In this document: positions 49,685 through 57,757 of the stretch, piece after piece | Position numbering within the stretch: the stretch's first letter is position 1 | Layout of the letters: each line of letters begins with the position of its first letter | Source: an uncultured candidate division WPS-2 bacterium | GTDB lineage: Bacteria > Vulcanimicrobiota > Vulcanimicrobiia > Vulcanimicrobiales > Vulcanimicrobiaceae | Direction: 5' to 3' | Length of the DNA stretch: 64,000 bases | Assembly (NCBI GenBank): GCA_937927945.1 | Contig: CALEYW010000009.1 | Coordinates: 46,861-110,860, forward strand | Position numbers and translations under genes: made by a program | Notes under the pieces: generated by a model | What the model saw: the letters and a program-made list of their open reading frames with translations, nothing else | Told to the model about the DNA's origin: nothing | Database searches by the model: none

Positions 49685-50691
49685 GCGGCGCCGGCGTGCC
49701 GGCGACGATGCAGGCTGCGGTGCTCGACCGCGGCACGCAGCGCTTCGAGGTCGTCGAGCGCGCGGTGCCGGTGCAGCAACGCGGCGAGCTGCTGCTGCGC
49801 GTGCGCGCGTGCGGCGTCTGCCGGACCGATCTGCACATCGTCGACGGCGATTTGCCGCCGCACCGCGATCCCCTCATCCCCGGGCATCAGATCGTCGGCG
49901 ACGTCGTCGGCGGCGCGACGACGGATCGGCCGCTCGGGATGCGGGTCGGCGTTTCCTGGATCGCGTCGACCGACGGCACGTGTCCGTTCTGCCGGCGCGG
50001 CAGTGAGAATTTGTGCGACACGCTGCGCTTCACCGGCTACGACGTCGACGGCGGCTACGCACAGTACGCGGTCGCGCGCGCCGATTTCACGTACGCGCTC
50101 GACGACCGGCTCGACGACGTTCACGCCGCGCCGCTGCTGTGCGCCGGGATCATCGGCTTTCGCTCGCTGCGGGTCGCCGGCATCGAACGCGGCGAACGAG
50201 TCGGCCTCTACGGGTTCGGCGCGTCGGCGCATCTGATGGTGGCCGTACTGCGCGCGTGGAACTGCACGGTCTTCGTCGCAACGCGCGGGGAGCGGCATCG
50301 CAAATTCGCGGAATCGCTCGGCGTCGACTGGGTCGGTAATGCCACCGATGTCCCTCCGCAGGCGCTCGATCGCGCGGTGACCTTCGCCCCCTCCGGCGAC
50401 GTCGTCATCGCCGCCCTTTCCTCGCTACGCAAGGGCGGCGTCGTGGCGATCAACGCGATCCACCTCGATCGTATCCCGCGATTCGACTACGACCGACTCC
50501 TGTGGGGAGAGCGTCAACTCCGCTCGGTCGCCAACATGACCCGTACCGACGCGCGCGATTTCCTAGCCCTCGCGGCGCAGATCGACCTGCAGCCCCACGC
50601 GCGGGCGTTTTCGCTGGAACGCGCCGCCGACGCGCTCGCCGCCATCCGCCGCGACGAGGTCGACGGCGCCGCGGTCGTCGTCCCGTATTAG
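49681..50691 (+). CDS. Zinc-dependent alcohol dehydrogenase
   Basis: 336 residues, start GTG 49681 overlapping the SDR stop. MDR features: ACGVCRTDLHIVDGDLPP with the catalytic Cys, PLIPGHQIVGDVV, GTCPFCRRGSENLCD (structural-zinc Cys group), and a Rossmann domain VGLYGFGASAHLM. Bacterial propanol-preferring type. It closes the aldolase-SDR-alcohol dehydrogenase operon; probably reduces the aldehyde released by the aldolase, which is inference. Confidence 0.9.
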   Translation: MSGAGVPATMQAAVLDRGTQRFEVVERAVPVQQRGELLLRVRACGVCRTDLHIVDGDLPPHRDPLIPGHQIVGDVVGGATTDRPLGMRVGVSWIASTDGTCPFCRRGSENLCDTLRFTGYDVDGGYAQYAVARADFTYALDDRLDDVHAAPLLCAGIIGFRSLRVAGIERGERVGLYGFGASAHLMVAVLRAWNCTVFVATRGERHRKFAESLGVDWVGNATDVPPQALDRAVTFAPSGDVVIAALSSLRKGGVVAINAIHLDRIPRFDYDRLLWGERQLRSVANMTRTDARDFLALAAQIDLQPHARAFSLERAADALAAIRRDEVDGAAVVVPY

Positions 50692-50759
50692 CGAATGTCT
50701 CGGCGAACGGGCGGAGCGAAGCGGGAACCCAGGCGTCCCCTGGCCGAACCTCACATGGT

Positions 50760-50933
50760 ATGATCGGCCGCTTCAAGTCGACCGCCGACCTCCGGTCCGC
50801 GGCGCGCGACGCCAGCGAACGTCTCCAGGAACAGCTCGAGCGCGAGCTGCGCGAAAGAAACCTGCCGATCCCGTTCATCCGCCGCGGCAGGCTCTACAAG
50901 CGCACGACGGACGGGATTGTCGCCGTCTCGTAA
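50760..50933 (+). CDS. Small protein, possible antitoxin of the zeta-like kinase
   Basis: 57 residues, a long charged helix (AARDASERLQEQLERELRER) followed by NLPIPFIRRGRLYKR. It starts at the second of two overlapping ATGs and its last 17 bases overlap the frame of the zeta-like gene. A small charged ORF immediately before and overlapping a zeta-type kinase is a typical antitoxin position, but the sequence matches no antitoxin I know. Confidence 0.5.
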   Translation: MIGRFKSTADLRSAARDASERLQEQLERELRERNLPIPFIRRGRLYKRTTDGIVAVS

Positions 50934-51525
50934 ACCACGCCTCGTCGTTGTCGGCGGAACGAACGGTGCCGGGAAGACAACGCTCGTCGACCTCATGCCC
51001 GAGCTGACCGTCGGCGAACGCGTTGACCCGGATGCGATCGCGCGCAGGGTTGATGCGGCCGATCCCGCGCACGCATCGCTCGCTTCCGGCCGCGAAGCAC
51101 TCGCCCGCATTGCCCGCGCTCTCGAAGCCGCACGGGATCTGACCGTGGAAACGACGCTTTCGGGACGTCAGCCGCTGGATCTCATGCAGCGTGCACGCGA
51201 TCGCGGCTATCACGTGAGCCTCATTTTTGTCGGAACTGCTGATCCGAAGCTCAATATCGAGCGAGTGCGGCGGCGGATATCCGCGGGCGGCCACGCCATT
51301 GCCGACGACGACGTGCGGCGGCGGTTTGATCGCAGTCTGGCGAACCTGCCTCGCGCGACCGCGTTGGCCGATGCGGTCGCCGTTTTCGATAACTCGGGCG
51401 AGCCAAGACAGCTCCGCGTCGTGTACGATCGCGATGAGGGTCGGGAGCACCTCGTCGCCGACGCCCCGCGGTGGCTGACCGCGCAGGGGACTCTGCCGCG
51501 GCCGGAGCTCCCGACGCGTCCCTGA
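50917..51525 (+). CDS. Zeta-toxin-like P-loop kinase
   Basis: 202 residues starting TTG (50917). Walker A VVGGTNGAGKTTLV, then VDPDAIARRVDAADPA, TVETTLSGRQPLDLMQRA and the later ISAGGHAIADDDVRRRFDRS. Members of the zeta family phosphorylate UDP-N-acetylglucosamine; other bacterial members are harmless kinases, so toxicity is not assured. It follows the 57-residue gene with overlap. Its stop codon is part of a palindromic repeat found also after the HMG-CoA lyase gene. Confidence 0.72.
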   Translation: MSPSRKPRLVVVGGTNGAGKTTLVDLMPELTVGERVDPDAIARRVDAADPAHASLASGREALARIARALEAARDLTVETTLSGRQPLDLMQRARDRGYHVSLIFVGTADPKLNIERVRRRISAGGHAIADDDVRRRFDRSLANLPRATALADAVAVFDNSGEPRQLRVVYDRDEGREHLVADAPRWLTAQGTLPRPELPTRP

Positions 51526-51538
51526 ACCTGTCGAGGGG
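51520..51538. repeat. Palindromic intergenic repeat, copy 1
   Basis: CCCTGAACCTGTCGAGGGG at the convergent junction of the zeta-like and M48 genes. The TGA inside is the stop codon of the zeta-like gene. It can form a short hairpin and matches copy 2 at 55003-55021 (CCCTGACCTTGTCGAAGGG). Similar CCCTGAGC-TTGTCGAAGGG elements are widespread in bacterial intergenic DNA. Confidence 0.6.
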
Positions 51539-51552
51539 CGCTACGAGACGCG

Positions 51553-52338
51553 CTACCAGTACACCGTGTCCTTCGCCTTGGTGTCCTTGTATTTTCCGAA
51601 CACGTCGGGATTGCCGCGGAACTGGTTCTGCAGGTCGTCGATGCGCGCTTGGTCGAGCGGGTGGTCGCGCAGCCAGCTGTTCTGGCCGGGTCCGTACGAC
51701 TCGGTCATGATCTGGAAGAACCAGATCATGCCCCACGGATTGTATTGATTGGTAGCCGCCATGATGCGCGCGCCTTCTTCGTCGGCTTGCGCTTCGATGT
51801 GGCGCGATTGAGCCGCGTCGCTGCCCGCGACCGCGTACTGCGAACCGTAGTCGATTGCGGCGCCGGCGAGCGGGCCGAGCACGACCTGCGCCAGGATCGA
51901 GCCGACCTGCGCGACCGTGCTCTTCTTCTGCAGGGCCGCCATGTGCTGCGCGACATGGTGCAGCACCATGTGTCCCGTCTCGTGCGCCAGAACGCCGGCC
52001 AGCTCGTCGCGGTTCTTGGCGAGGCGCAGCAGCGGCTCGTTGACGTAGATGTTGCCGCCCGGCACCGAAAAGGCGTTGGCGGAGTCGCCGCGCACGATGT
52101 AGTACCGGATCGGGTACGGATAGCGCGTGCGCACCGTCTCGGAAATGACCGAGCCGACCTCGTTCAAGTGCTCGTAGAAGGACGAGTCGAAGAGGAGATC
52201 GCCGTCGTCGCGAAGCTGTCCGAAGACCTCGCGGCCGACGGACGGTTCATCGATCGCAGCCATGGCCGGCGTCATCCGGGTCAGCTCGGTCAGGCCTACC
52301 GTCGCGATGAGACTACGAATGAACGCGGTACGTTGCAC
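51553..52338 (-). CDS. M48-family metalloprotease (copy 1)
   Basis: 261 residues, start GTG (52336-52338). Export signal is weak (TAFIRSLIATVGLTEL). Zinc motif HETGH in GVLAHETGHMVLHH, third ligand in HIEAQADEEGARI, SVPGGNIYVNEPLLRLAKN upstream as in M48/BepA-like proteins. No long membrane segments, so periplasmic or lipid-linked. It lies 28 bp from the TTG start of a divergent sedolisin-like gene, and has a paralogue at 58674-59483. Confidence 0.88.
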   Translation of the reverse strand: MQRTAFIRSLIATVGLTELTRMTPAMAAIDEPSVGREVFGQLRDDGDLLFDSSFYEHLNEVGSVISETVRTRYPYPIRYYIVRGDSANAFSVPGGNIYVNEPLLRLAKNRDELAGVLAHETGHMVLHHVAQHMAALQKKSTVAQVGSILAQVVLGPLAGAAIDYGSQYAVAGSDAAQSRHIEAQADEEGARIMAATNQYNPWGMIWFFQIMTESYGPGQNSWLRDHPLDQARIDDLQNQFRGNPDVFGKYKDTKAKDTVYW

Positions 52339-52347
52339 GGTCGACCC

Positions 52348-52360
52348 CCTTTCGGAAAGG
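52348..52360. promoter_or_regulatory. Shared palindrome giving ribosome sites for both divergent protease genes
   Basis: CCTTTC-G-GAAAGG lies centrally in the 28 bp between the GTG of the M48 gene and the TTG of the sedolisin gene. Read on either strand it gives a GAAAGG(G/A) ribosome-binding sequence at a suitable distance. The promoters must therefore lie inside the opposite coding regions or very near. Confidence 0.45.
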
Positions 52361-52366
52361 ACGCGG

Positions 52367-54112
52367 TTGAACTCCAAACGATTCTCGGTCCTGGTCGGTT
52401 GCGTGAGTTTGGCGCTCTTCCTTTCGGCGGCTTCGCGGGAAGCACGCGCCGCCGCATCGCGCATCGCGCCTCCGCTCGGCGCCCTCGCCGGGCTGCACCA
52501 GGATGGGCCCGCCAACCCCGCGGCGCTGCTCCGAATCGCGATCGAGCTCCAGCCGCGCGGCGACCTCGACGGCCTCGCGGCGCGTATGAGCGACCCGATG
52601 AATCCGGCCCACCGCATGAGCCTCTCCCGGGACCAATTCGTCGAGCGGTTCGGCCGCGTCGCCGATCTGCGCGCGCTCAACGTGTGGCTGAAGGCGCAGG
52701 CCGTCAGCAACGCCGGGACCGCCGGCGCGCTCATCGGCGGCGGCGTGTTCCGGGTCGATCAGGCCGAGCACATCTTCCGGACGCACTGGCAGAAGTGGAC
52801 CGACGGCACGCGCACGGTCCTCGCGCCGGACGGGCCGCTCACGCTGCCGATCGGCGGCGTCCGCGCGATCAGCGGCGCGGTCGTCGCGACGACGCCGCGT
52901 CTCGCCGACACGCGTCCCTCGTTCACGTACTTTCGCGGCGACTGGTACGAGCCGGCACGCTTCCGCTCGATGACCGACGCGATCCCCGACGGCGGTGGCA
53001 GTCAGCGGGTGGTGGTGGTCGAGGACGCCTCCGACCGCTTCGATCTCAACGACATCAAACGGTTCTTGGCGCCGGCCGACGCGCCGCCGCCCGGCGCCAG
53101 CGCCGCGCGGGTCACCGAACGCAGCTTCGCCTTCAAGTCCGCTTCGAGCGATTGCGGACGCGACGATCGCGGCCAGGAACCGGCCCTCGACGTCGACGCC
53201 GTGCTGACGATGGCGCCGCTCGCTGAGACGATCGTGCAGTACGACGACGTCTGTTCGCCCGGCAATGACGGCACGCTCGCGCTCGCCCGCGCGCTCGACC
53301 TCGATCCGACGGTGGTCGTCTTCCCGTTCACCGTCGGTCCGGCCGACGGCCCGATCGCCGCGCGTTACGGCCCGACCCCGCTGCCGCAGCTGGAAGCGAT
53401 CGTGCGCGGAATTCCGCTGGTCGTGCCGGCCGGCGACGACGGCGCGTACGGCTTCCGCGAAGCGGGGATCGAACGCCCGCGCGTCGCGTGGCCGTGCGTC
53501 TCGCCGTACGTGATTTGCGCCGGCGGCACGCAGCTCGGCGACCGCGACGGCGTGGCCGACGAGGGTCCGTGGAACGACAACGTCCACGCGAGCGGCGGCG
53601 GCCTCTCCACCGAGCCGCGTCCGACGTGGCAAGACGCGCCGAGCGACTTCATCTTCTCGACCCAGTACGTGCACAACCGGATGGTCCCCGACGTCTCGGC
53701 CGACGCATCGGGGCACCTGCGGGTGTATTGGCACGGCTATGGCTTGGGCGGCGTCGGCGGCACGAGCGAGAGCGCGGCGCTGGTCGGCGCGGAGCTGGCC
53801 GCGATCAACAGTTTGATCGGACCGCAGCGCCGGCTGCTGACCGCCGGCGATCTGTACGCGCTCGCCAAAGCGTCGCCGTCGGCGTTCCGCGACATCTCGC
53901 GCGAAAACGACCGCGGCTGGAAAGACAACAACCTGCGTCCGCGCCGGGCGCCGATACCGAAAAATTTCCGCGGCGTGATACCCACCCCGCCGCCGCTCGT
54001 CCGCGGCTGCACCGACCAGCAGCCCGACGGCTGCAGCGTGCGGCCCGGCTACAATGCCGTCACCGGCATCGGCTCGCTCAAGGAGAAATCCGCCGTGGAC
54101 GCACTCCGATGA
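52367..54112 (+). CDS. S53 sedolisin-like serine peptidase
   Basis: 581 residues, start TTG with GGAAAGGA upstream. Signal peptide (VLVGCVSLALFLSAASREAR). A pro-kumamolisin-like segment (MNPAHRMSLSRDQFVERFG) runs to about residue 130. Catalytic domain: EPALDVD near residues 271-277 (Glu and Asp of the sedolisin E-x3-D pair), PDVSADAS at about 442, and GVGGTSESAA at about 463-472 with the nucleophile Ser. An acid-active exported peptidase is expected. The stop overlaps the HMG-CoA lyase ATG (ATGA), an odd partner. Confidence 0.8.
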   Translation: MNSKRFSVLVGCVSLALFLSAASREARAAASRIAPPLGALAGLHQDGPANPAALLRIAIELQPRGDLDGLAARMSDPMNPAHRMSLSRDQFVERFGRVADLRALNVWLKAQAVSNAGTAGALIGGGVFRVDQAEHIFRTHWQKWTDGTRTVLAPDGPLTLPIGGVRAISGAVVATTPRLADTRPSFTYFRGDWYEPARFRSMTDAIPDGGGSQRVVVVEDASDRFDLNDIKRFLAPADAPPPGASAARVTERSFAFKSASSDCGRDDRGQEPALDVDAVLTMAPLAETIVQYDDVCSPGNDGTLALARALDLDPTVVVFPFTVGPADGPIAARYGPTPLPQLEAIVRGIPLVVPAGDDGAYGFREAGIERPRVAWPCVSPYVICAGGTQLGDRDGVADEGPWNDNVHASGGGLSTEPRPTWQDAPSDFIFSTQYVHNRMVPDVSADASGHLRVYWHGYGLGGVGGTSESAALVGAELAAINSLIGPQRRLLTAGDLYALAKASPSAFRDISRENDRGWKDNNLRPRRAPIPKNFRGVIPTPPPLVRGCTDQQPDGCSVRPGYNAVTGIGSLKEKSAVDALR

Positions 54113-55008
54113 ACGACCGCGTGACGCTGCTCGACGTGACGACGCGCGACGGTCTGCAAGACGAGCCGGTGATCGTCTCCACCGCGAACAAAGCGCGCAT
54201 CGTCGACGCGCTGGCGGCCGCGGGGATCACCGAGGTCGAAGCGACGTCGTTCGTGCATCCGAAATGGGTGCCGCAGCTGGCCGACGCCGACGCGCTGATC
54301 GGTCTGCTGCCGAAATCCGTGCGCTACTCGACGCTCATCATGAACGAACGCGGCTTCGATCGCGCGCTGGCCGCGTTCGACGGCGCGGGGTTCCCGCGCG
54401 GCAGCTACGAGCTGGTCTTCGTCGCGTCGGCCAGCCCGCGCCACAACCGCTCGAACAACAACCGTTCGATCCCCGAGACGCTGGGCTACTTCGCCGGTAT
54501 CGCGGAACGTGCGCGGAGCGAAGGCGTGACGCTGCGCGCGGGCTTGGCGTGCACGTTCGCCTCACCCTGGATCGACGAGACGATCGGGCTCGACACCGTG
54601 CGCACGATGGTCGAGCAGTTCTCGACCGGCGGCTGCGGCGTCATCACCCTCGCCGACACGATCGGCAAGGCGGACCCCGATGTCGTGAGCGCGACGATCG
54701 CCGCCGTGCAAGGGGTCACCGGCGCCGAACTCTCGCTGCACTTCCACGACCTGCGCGGCAGCGCGCTGCACAACGTCGAGGCCGGCCTTGCCCGCGGCGT
54801 GCGCCGCTACGAAGGGGTCCTGGGCGGCATCGGCGGCTGCCCGTTCGCCCCCGAAGCGCCCGGAAACCTCGACCTCGAAGCGCTCGTGCGCTTCGTCGAA
54901 TCCCGCGGCTTCACCACCGGCACCAACCCCGAACGCCTCGCCGCCGCCAGAACCATCCTCCACGAAGCGATCGCCGCCGGCGAACCGCTAACCGCATTGT
55001 CACCCTGA
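54109..55008 (+). CDS. Hydroxymethylglutaryl-CoA lyase
   Basis: 299 residues. Splits HMG-CoA to acetyl-CoA and acetoacetate, the end of leucine breakdown. DVTTRDGLQDEP (metal and catalytic Arg-Asp), LHFHDLRGSALHNVEAGL and GGIGGCPFAPEA, the signature Cys loop. The stop codon lies in palindromic repeat copy 2. Encoded away from the carboxylase genes (8053, 31544). Confidence 0.93.
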   Translation: MNDRVTLLDVTTRDGLQDEPVIVSTANKARIVDALAAAGITEVEATSFVHPKWVPQLADADALIGLLPKSVRYSTLIMNERGFDRALAAFDGAGFPRGSYELVFVASASPRHNRSNNNRSIPETLGYFAGIAERARSEGVTLRAGLACTFASPWIDETIGLDTVRTMVEQFSTGGCGVITLADTIGKADPDVVSATIAAVQGVTGAELSLHFHDLRGSALHNVEAGLARGVRRYEGVLGGIGGCPFAPEAPGNLDLEALVRFVESRGFTTGTNPERLAAARTILHEAIAAGEPLTALSP

Positions 55009-55021
55009 CCTTGTCGAAGGG
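55003..55021. repeat. Palindromic intergenic repeat, copy 2
   Basis: CCCTGACCTTGTCGAAGGG at the convergent junction of HMG-CoA lyase and the ABC permease. As in copy 1 its TGA is the stop codon of the plus-strand gene. The hairpin may limit read-through in both directions. Confidence 0.6.
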
Positions 55022-55027
55022 CGAGTG

Positions 55028-55855
55028 CTATCGCACCACACGAGTGCGCAGTGCTTTCACGCCCAACGATGCGAAGAACAGCAGCGTTGCCAACAGCACG
55101 ATCGTCGCGCCGCTGGACGCCTGCAGCTGATACGACGCGTACAAACCGCCGACGGCGGAGAAGATCCCGAACCCCGCCGAGAGCAGCATCATCGGAATGA
55201 ACCGCTTCGTGAGTTGCGCCGCAGCCGCCGCGGGCGTGACGAGCAGCGCCGCGACCAGCACGATTCCGACCAACTGCAGCGACACGATGATCGTCAGCGC
55301 GAGCACGACGAGCAGCGCGTCGTCGACGAACCGTTCTTGGATTCCGGCCGCCTGCGCCACGACCCGATCGAACGACGTGTACAGCAGCGGCCGCCAGAGC
55401 GCCCCGACCACCACCGCGACGATCACGCCGAGCCCGACGACCAGCGCCAGATCGTTCGGCGAGACGCCCAGAATGTTGCCGAACAGGAAACTCTGCAAGT
55501 CGAGCGTCGCGCGGGTCGAGCGCGACATCAAGAAGATGCCCAGCGCGAACGCGCCGGTGAACAACACGCCGATCGCCGTGTCGAGCGAGACGTTCGCCCG
55601 CCGGTGCACGAAGCCGATCCCGAGCGCCGTCACGATCGTCGCGATCGCCGCGCCGATCCAAAAACTGCCGCCGCGCAGATACGCGATGACGATCCCGGCG
55701 AACGACGCGTGCGCGAGCCCGTCGCCGATGAACGACAGTTTCCGCAGCACGACGTACGTCCCAAGCGTCGAACACAATCCCCCAACCACCAGCGCCGCGA
55801 GGAACGCCCGCTGCATGAAGTCGAGCTCGAACGGCGCGAGCAGCACCTGAATCAT
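55028..55855 (-). CDS. Metal ABC transporter permease (ZnuB/MntB-like)
   Basis: 275 residues, eight hydrophobic segments, ABC-3 type: FLAALVVGGLCSTLGTYVVL, GDGLAHASFAGIVIAYL, ALGIFLMSRSTRATLDLQSF and SLQLVGIVLVAALLVTPAAA. These permeases import zinc, manganese or iron. 4-bp overlap with the ATPase gene (start ATG 55855). Convergent with HMG-CoA lyase. Confidence 0.93.
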   Translation of the reverse strand: MIQVLLAPFELDFMQRAFLAALVVGGLCSTLGTYVVLRKLSFIGDGLAHASFAGIVIAYLRGGSFWIGAAIATIVTALGIGFVHRRANVSLDTAIGVLFTGAFALGIFLMSRSTRATLDLQSFLFGNILGVSPNDLALVVGLGVIVAVVVGALWRPLLYTSFDRVVAQAAGIQERFVDDALLVVLALTIIVSLQLVGIVLVAALLVTPAAAAAQLTKRFIPMMLLSAGFGIFSAVGGLYASYQLQASSGATIVLLATLLFFASLGVKALRTRVVR

Positions 55856-56589
55856 CGCTTGTGTCCGTGCGTGTGCGTGTGCTCGCGAATGCCGGCGTAC
55901 GCGCCCGACTCGAGGACGTTCTCCGGCCGGCCGTCGGCGAGGACGCGCCGGTCAACGACCAGCAGCCGGTCGAACCACTCGGGCGCACGGTCGAGATCGT
56001 GCGTCGTCATCAGCACCGGCAGCCCGTCGGCGACGAGTCCGCGCACGAGGTGGAGCAGCGCGTCTTCGGTCGCGGCGTCGACGCCGGTCGTCGGCTCGTC
56101 GAGGAGCAGCAGCAGCGGCTCCTGCGCGATCGCGCGCGCGACGAAGACGCGTTGCTGCTGACCGCCGGAAAGTTCGCTGATGTGCCGATCGGCGAGCGTC
56201 CCCAGGTCGAGCGCGTCGATCGCCCGGGCGACCGCGCGCCGGTCGTGCGCCGAGAAGCGCCGGAACGGGCCGGTTCGCGGATACCGTCCCATGTTGACGA
56301 CGTCGCGCACGCTGACCGGAAACGTCCAATCGACGTCTTCGATTTGCGGAACGTAGCCGATCGTCCCCGGCGGCAACTTTTGCGGCGCGACCCCTTGCAC
56401 GCGTACGGTCCCGTCGCTCGGCTTGATCAAGCCAGCGACCGTTTTCAGGAGCGTCGACTTCCCCGACCCGTTCGGCCCGACGACGCCCATAGCCGTCCCG
56501 CGCGGCAAATCGAAATCCACCCCGTCGAGCGCAATCACCCGATCGTACCGCACGTGCAGATTGCGCACCTCGACCGCATTCTCGTTCAC
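55852..56589 (-). CDS. Metal ABC transporter ATP-binding protein (ZnuC/MntA-like)
   Basis: 245 residues. Walker A GPNGSGKSTLLK, Q-loop YVPQIEDVDW, signature LSGGQQQR, Walker B LLLLDEPTTGVD and H-loop MTTHDLDR, all intact. The YVPQ-xx-xx-D-x-x-FP spacing is usual in metal importers. Overlaps the substrate-binding protein gene by 4 bp. The C-terminus HTHTHGHKR is His-rich, which may bind metal. Confidence 0.93.
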   Translation of the reverse strand: MNENAVEVRNLHVRYDRVIALDGVDFDLPRGTAMGVVGPNGSGKSTLLKTVAGLIKPSDGTVRVQGVAPQKLPPGTIGYVPQIEDVDWTFPVSVRDVVNMGRYPRTGPFRRFSAHDRRAVARAIDALDLGTLADRHISELSGGQQQRVFVARAIAQEPLLLLLDEPTTGVDAATEDALLHLVRGLVADGLPVLMTTHDLDRAPEWFDRLLVVDRRVLADGRPENVLESGAYAGIREHTHTHGHKR

Positions 56590-57455
56590 TTGAGCGCCAT
56601 CACGATCGCGTCGGTGTCGGTGTCGATCATGCCGATGTACGTGCTGACTCCCGGCGCGCTGCCGAGCGAGTCGTCATAGAGGAAGGCGACGGTGAGGCCG
56701 CCGGCGCTTGCCGCGAGCGTGCGCGCGAGCTTGTCGCTGTACTCGTGTTCGGCGAAGACGGCCGGGACGTGCTCGGCGCGGGCGAGCCGCACGAGGTCGG
56801 CGACGTGCTGGGGGTTGGGTTCCGCACCGGCGACCGGCTCGATCGCGCCGACGATCTTCAGCCCGAAGCGGCGCGCGTAGTAGTCGAAGGCGTTGTGGAA
56901 GACGATCATCGTGCGGCGCGCGGGCGGGATGCGAGCGATCTTCGCGCGCGTGCGGGCGGCGAGCTCATCGAGTTGCCGGTCGTAGGCTGCCGCCGCGGTG
57001 CGATATGCATCGGCGTGCGGAGCGTCGGCGTCGGCAAGGGTATCGCGAATCTTGTCGACGTACGCGCGGGCGAACACCGGATCCATCCAGAGATGCGGGT
57101 TTCCGTCGCGCACGGGGAGGCCGTCGGTGCAGACGACGATTCGGAGGTGCGGGTTGCCCGCGTTGCGGATCGTCCCCTCGAGCCACAGTTCGAGCCCGGC
57201 GCCGTTCTCGACGAGGACGTCCGCGTCGTGCAGCGCCGCGATATCGGCCGGGGTCGGCTGGTAGTCCTCCGGGGAGACTCCGACCGGGACGAGCGAGCGG
57301 ACCTCCGCGCCCCCGGTCGCGCCGCGCGCCAGCGAGGCAAGCGTCGACGTCGTCGCGACGATCCTCAGCGGCCCGGGCGCCCGCACGTTGCCCGAAGAAC
57401 ACGCCGAAGCGACCACCAGAGCAAGCACCGCGGCCACGGCCCGCACGAAAGACAT
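56586..57455 (-). CDS. Metal ABC transporter substrate-binding lipoprotein
   Basis: 289 residues with signal and lipobox (ALVVASACSSG). Cluster-A1 metal-binding protein: VGVSPEDYQPTPADIAALHDAD, GNPHLWMDP, MIVFHNAFDYYARRFGL, FAEHEY. In Zn/Mn relatives the first ligand is His in GVDPHDYEPT; here it is Glu (SPED). The later His in PHLWMD and FHNAF and an acidic pair remain. The metal is therefore unclear. First gene of the operon with ATPase and permease; no Zur-like box is obvious upstream. Confidence 0.88.
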   Translation of the reverse strand: MSFVRAVAAVLALVVASACSSGNVRAPGPLRIVATTSTLASLARGATGGAEVRSLVPVGVSPEDYQPTPADIAALHDADVLVENGAGLELWLEGTIRNAGNPHLRIVVCTDGLPVRDGNPHLWMDPVFARAYVDKIRDTLADADAPHADAYRTAAAAYDRQLDELAARTRAKIARIPPARRTMIVFHNAFDYYARRFGLKIVGAIEPVAGAEPNPQHVADLVRLARAEHVPAVFAEHEYSDKLARTLAASAGGLTVAFLYDDSLGSAPGVSTYIGMIDTDTDAIVMALK

Positions 57456-57597
57456 CCGCCGTCTCTCTCGTCACGACGCTGACGCCTCCCTCTGCCCAAC
57501 GTCTGGGAGCCGGGGGACGGATCGTCCAACGGGAGCGGCCGGCCCACGCTTTCGGACGAACGCTTTCCAAAAAAGCGGCTGGATGACGGAGGGGTCT

Positions 57598-57627
57598 TTG
57601 ACAGCCGGACTCGTAGACTGATAGAAT
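57598..57627 (+). promoter_or_regulatory. Promoter of tRNA-Ala
   Basis: TTGACA (57598-57603), 18-bp spacer, TAGAAT (57622-57627), 14 nt before the tRNA. Near-consensus sigma-70 type, agreeing with the hexamers (TANNNT) seen elsewhere in the window. Confidence 0.7.
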
Positions 57628-57641
57628 CCCGGACGGCCCGT

Positions 57642-57714
57642 GGGGGTGTAGCTCAGTTGGTAGAGCACTTGCTTCGCATGTAAGGGGTCAGGAGTTCGAG
57701 TCTCCTCACCTCCA
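57642..57714 (+). tRNA. tRNA-Ala (anticodon CGC)
   Basis: 73 nt cloverleaf. Acceptor stem GGGGGTG pairs with CACCTCC (one G-T pair), discriminator A; D-arm AGCTCAGTTGGTAGAGC; anticodon stem CTTGC/GTAAG with loop TTCGCAT, anticodon CGC (reads GCG); T-arm GGAGTTCGAGTCTCC. CCA is not encoded. Suits the high-GC codon use. Confidence 0.95.
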
Positions 57715-57727
57715 TAAGGTCCGGAAA

Positions 57728-57757
57728 GCCCGCTGGTGTTGATCCAGCGGGCCTTTT
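57728..57757 (+). terminator. Terminator after tRNA-Ala
   Basis: GCCCGCTGG (57728-57736) pairs with CCAGCGGGC (57744-57752) around a 7-nt loop, followed by CTTTT. A perfect 9-bp stem, 14 nt after the tRNA. Confidence 0.8.

Noticed and set aside
57642..57714. Antisense protein-like reading of the tRNA-Ala
   Set aside because: It is read-through of the damaged integrase frame; such antisense tRNA peptides are a common annotation artefact.
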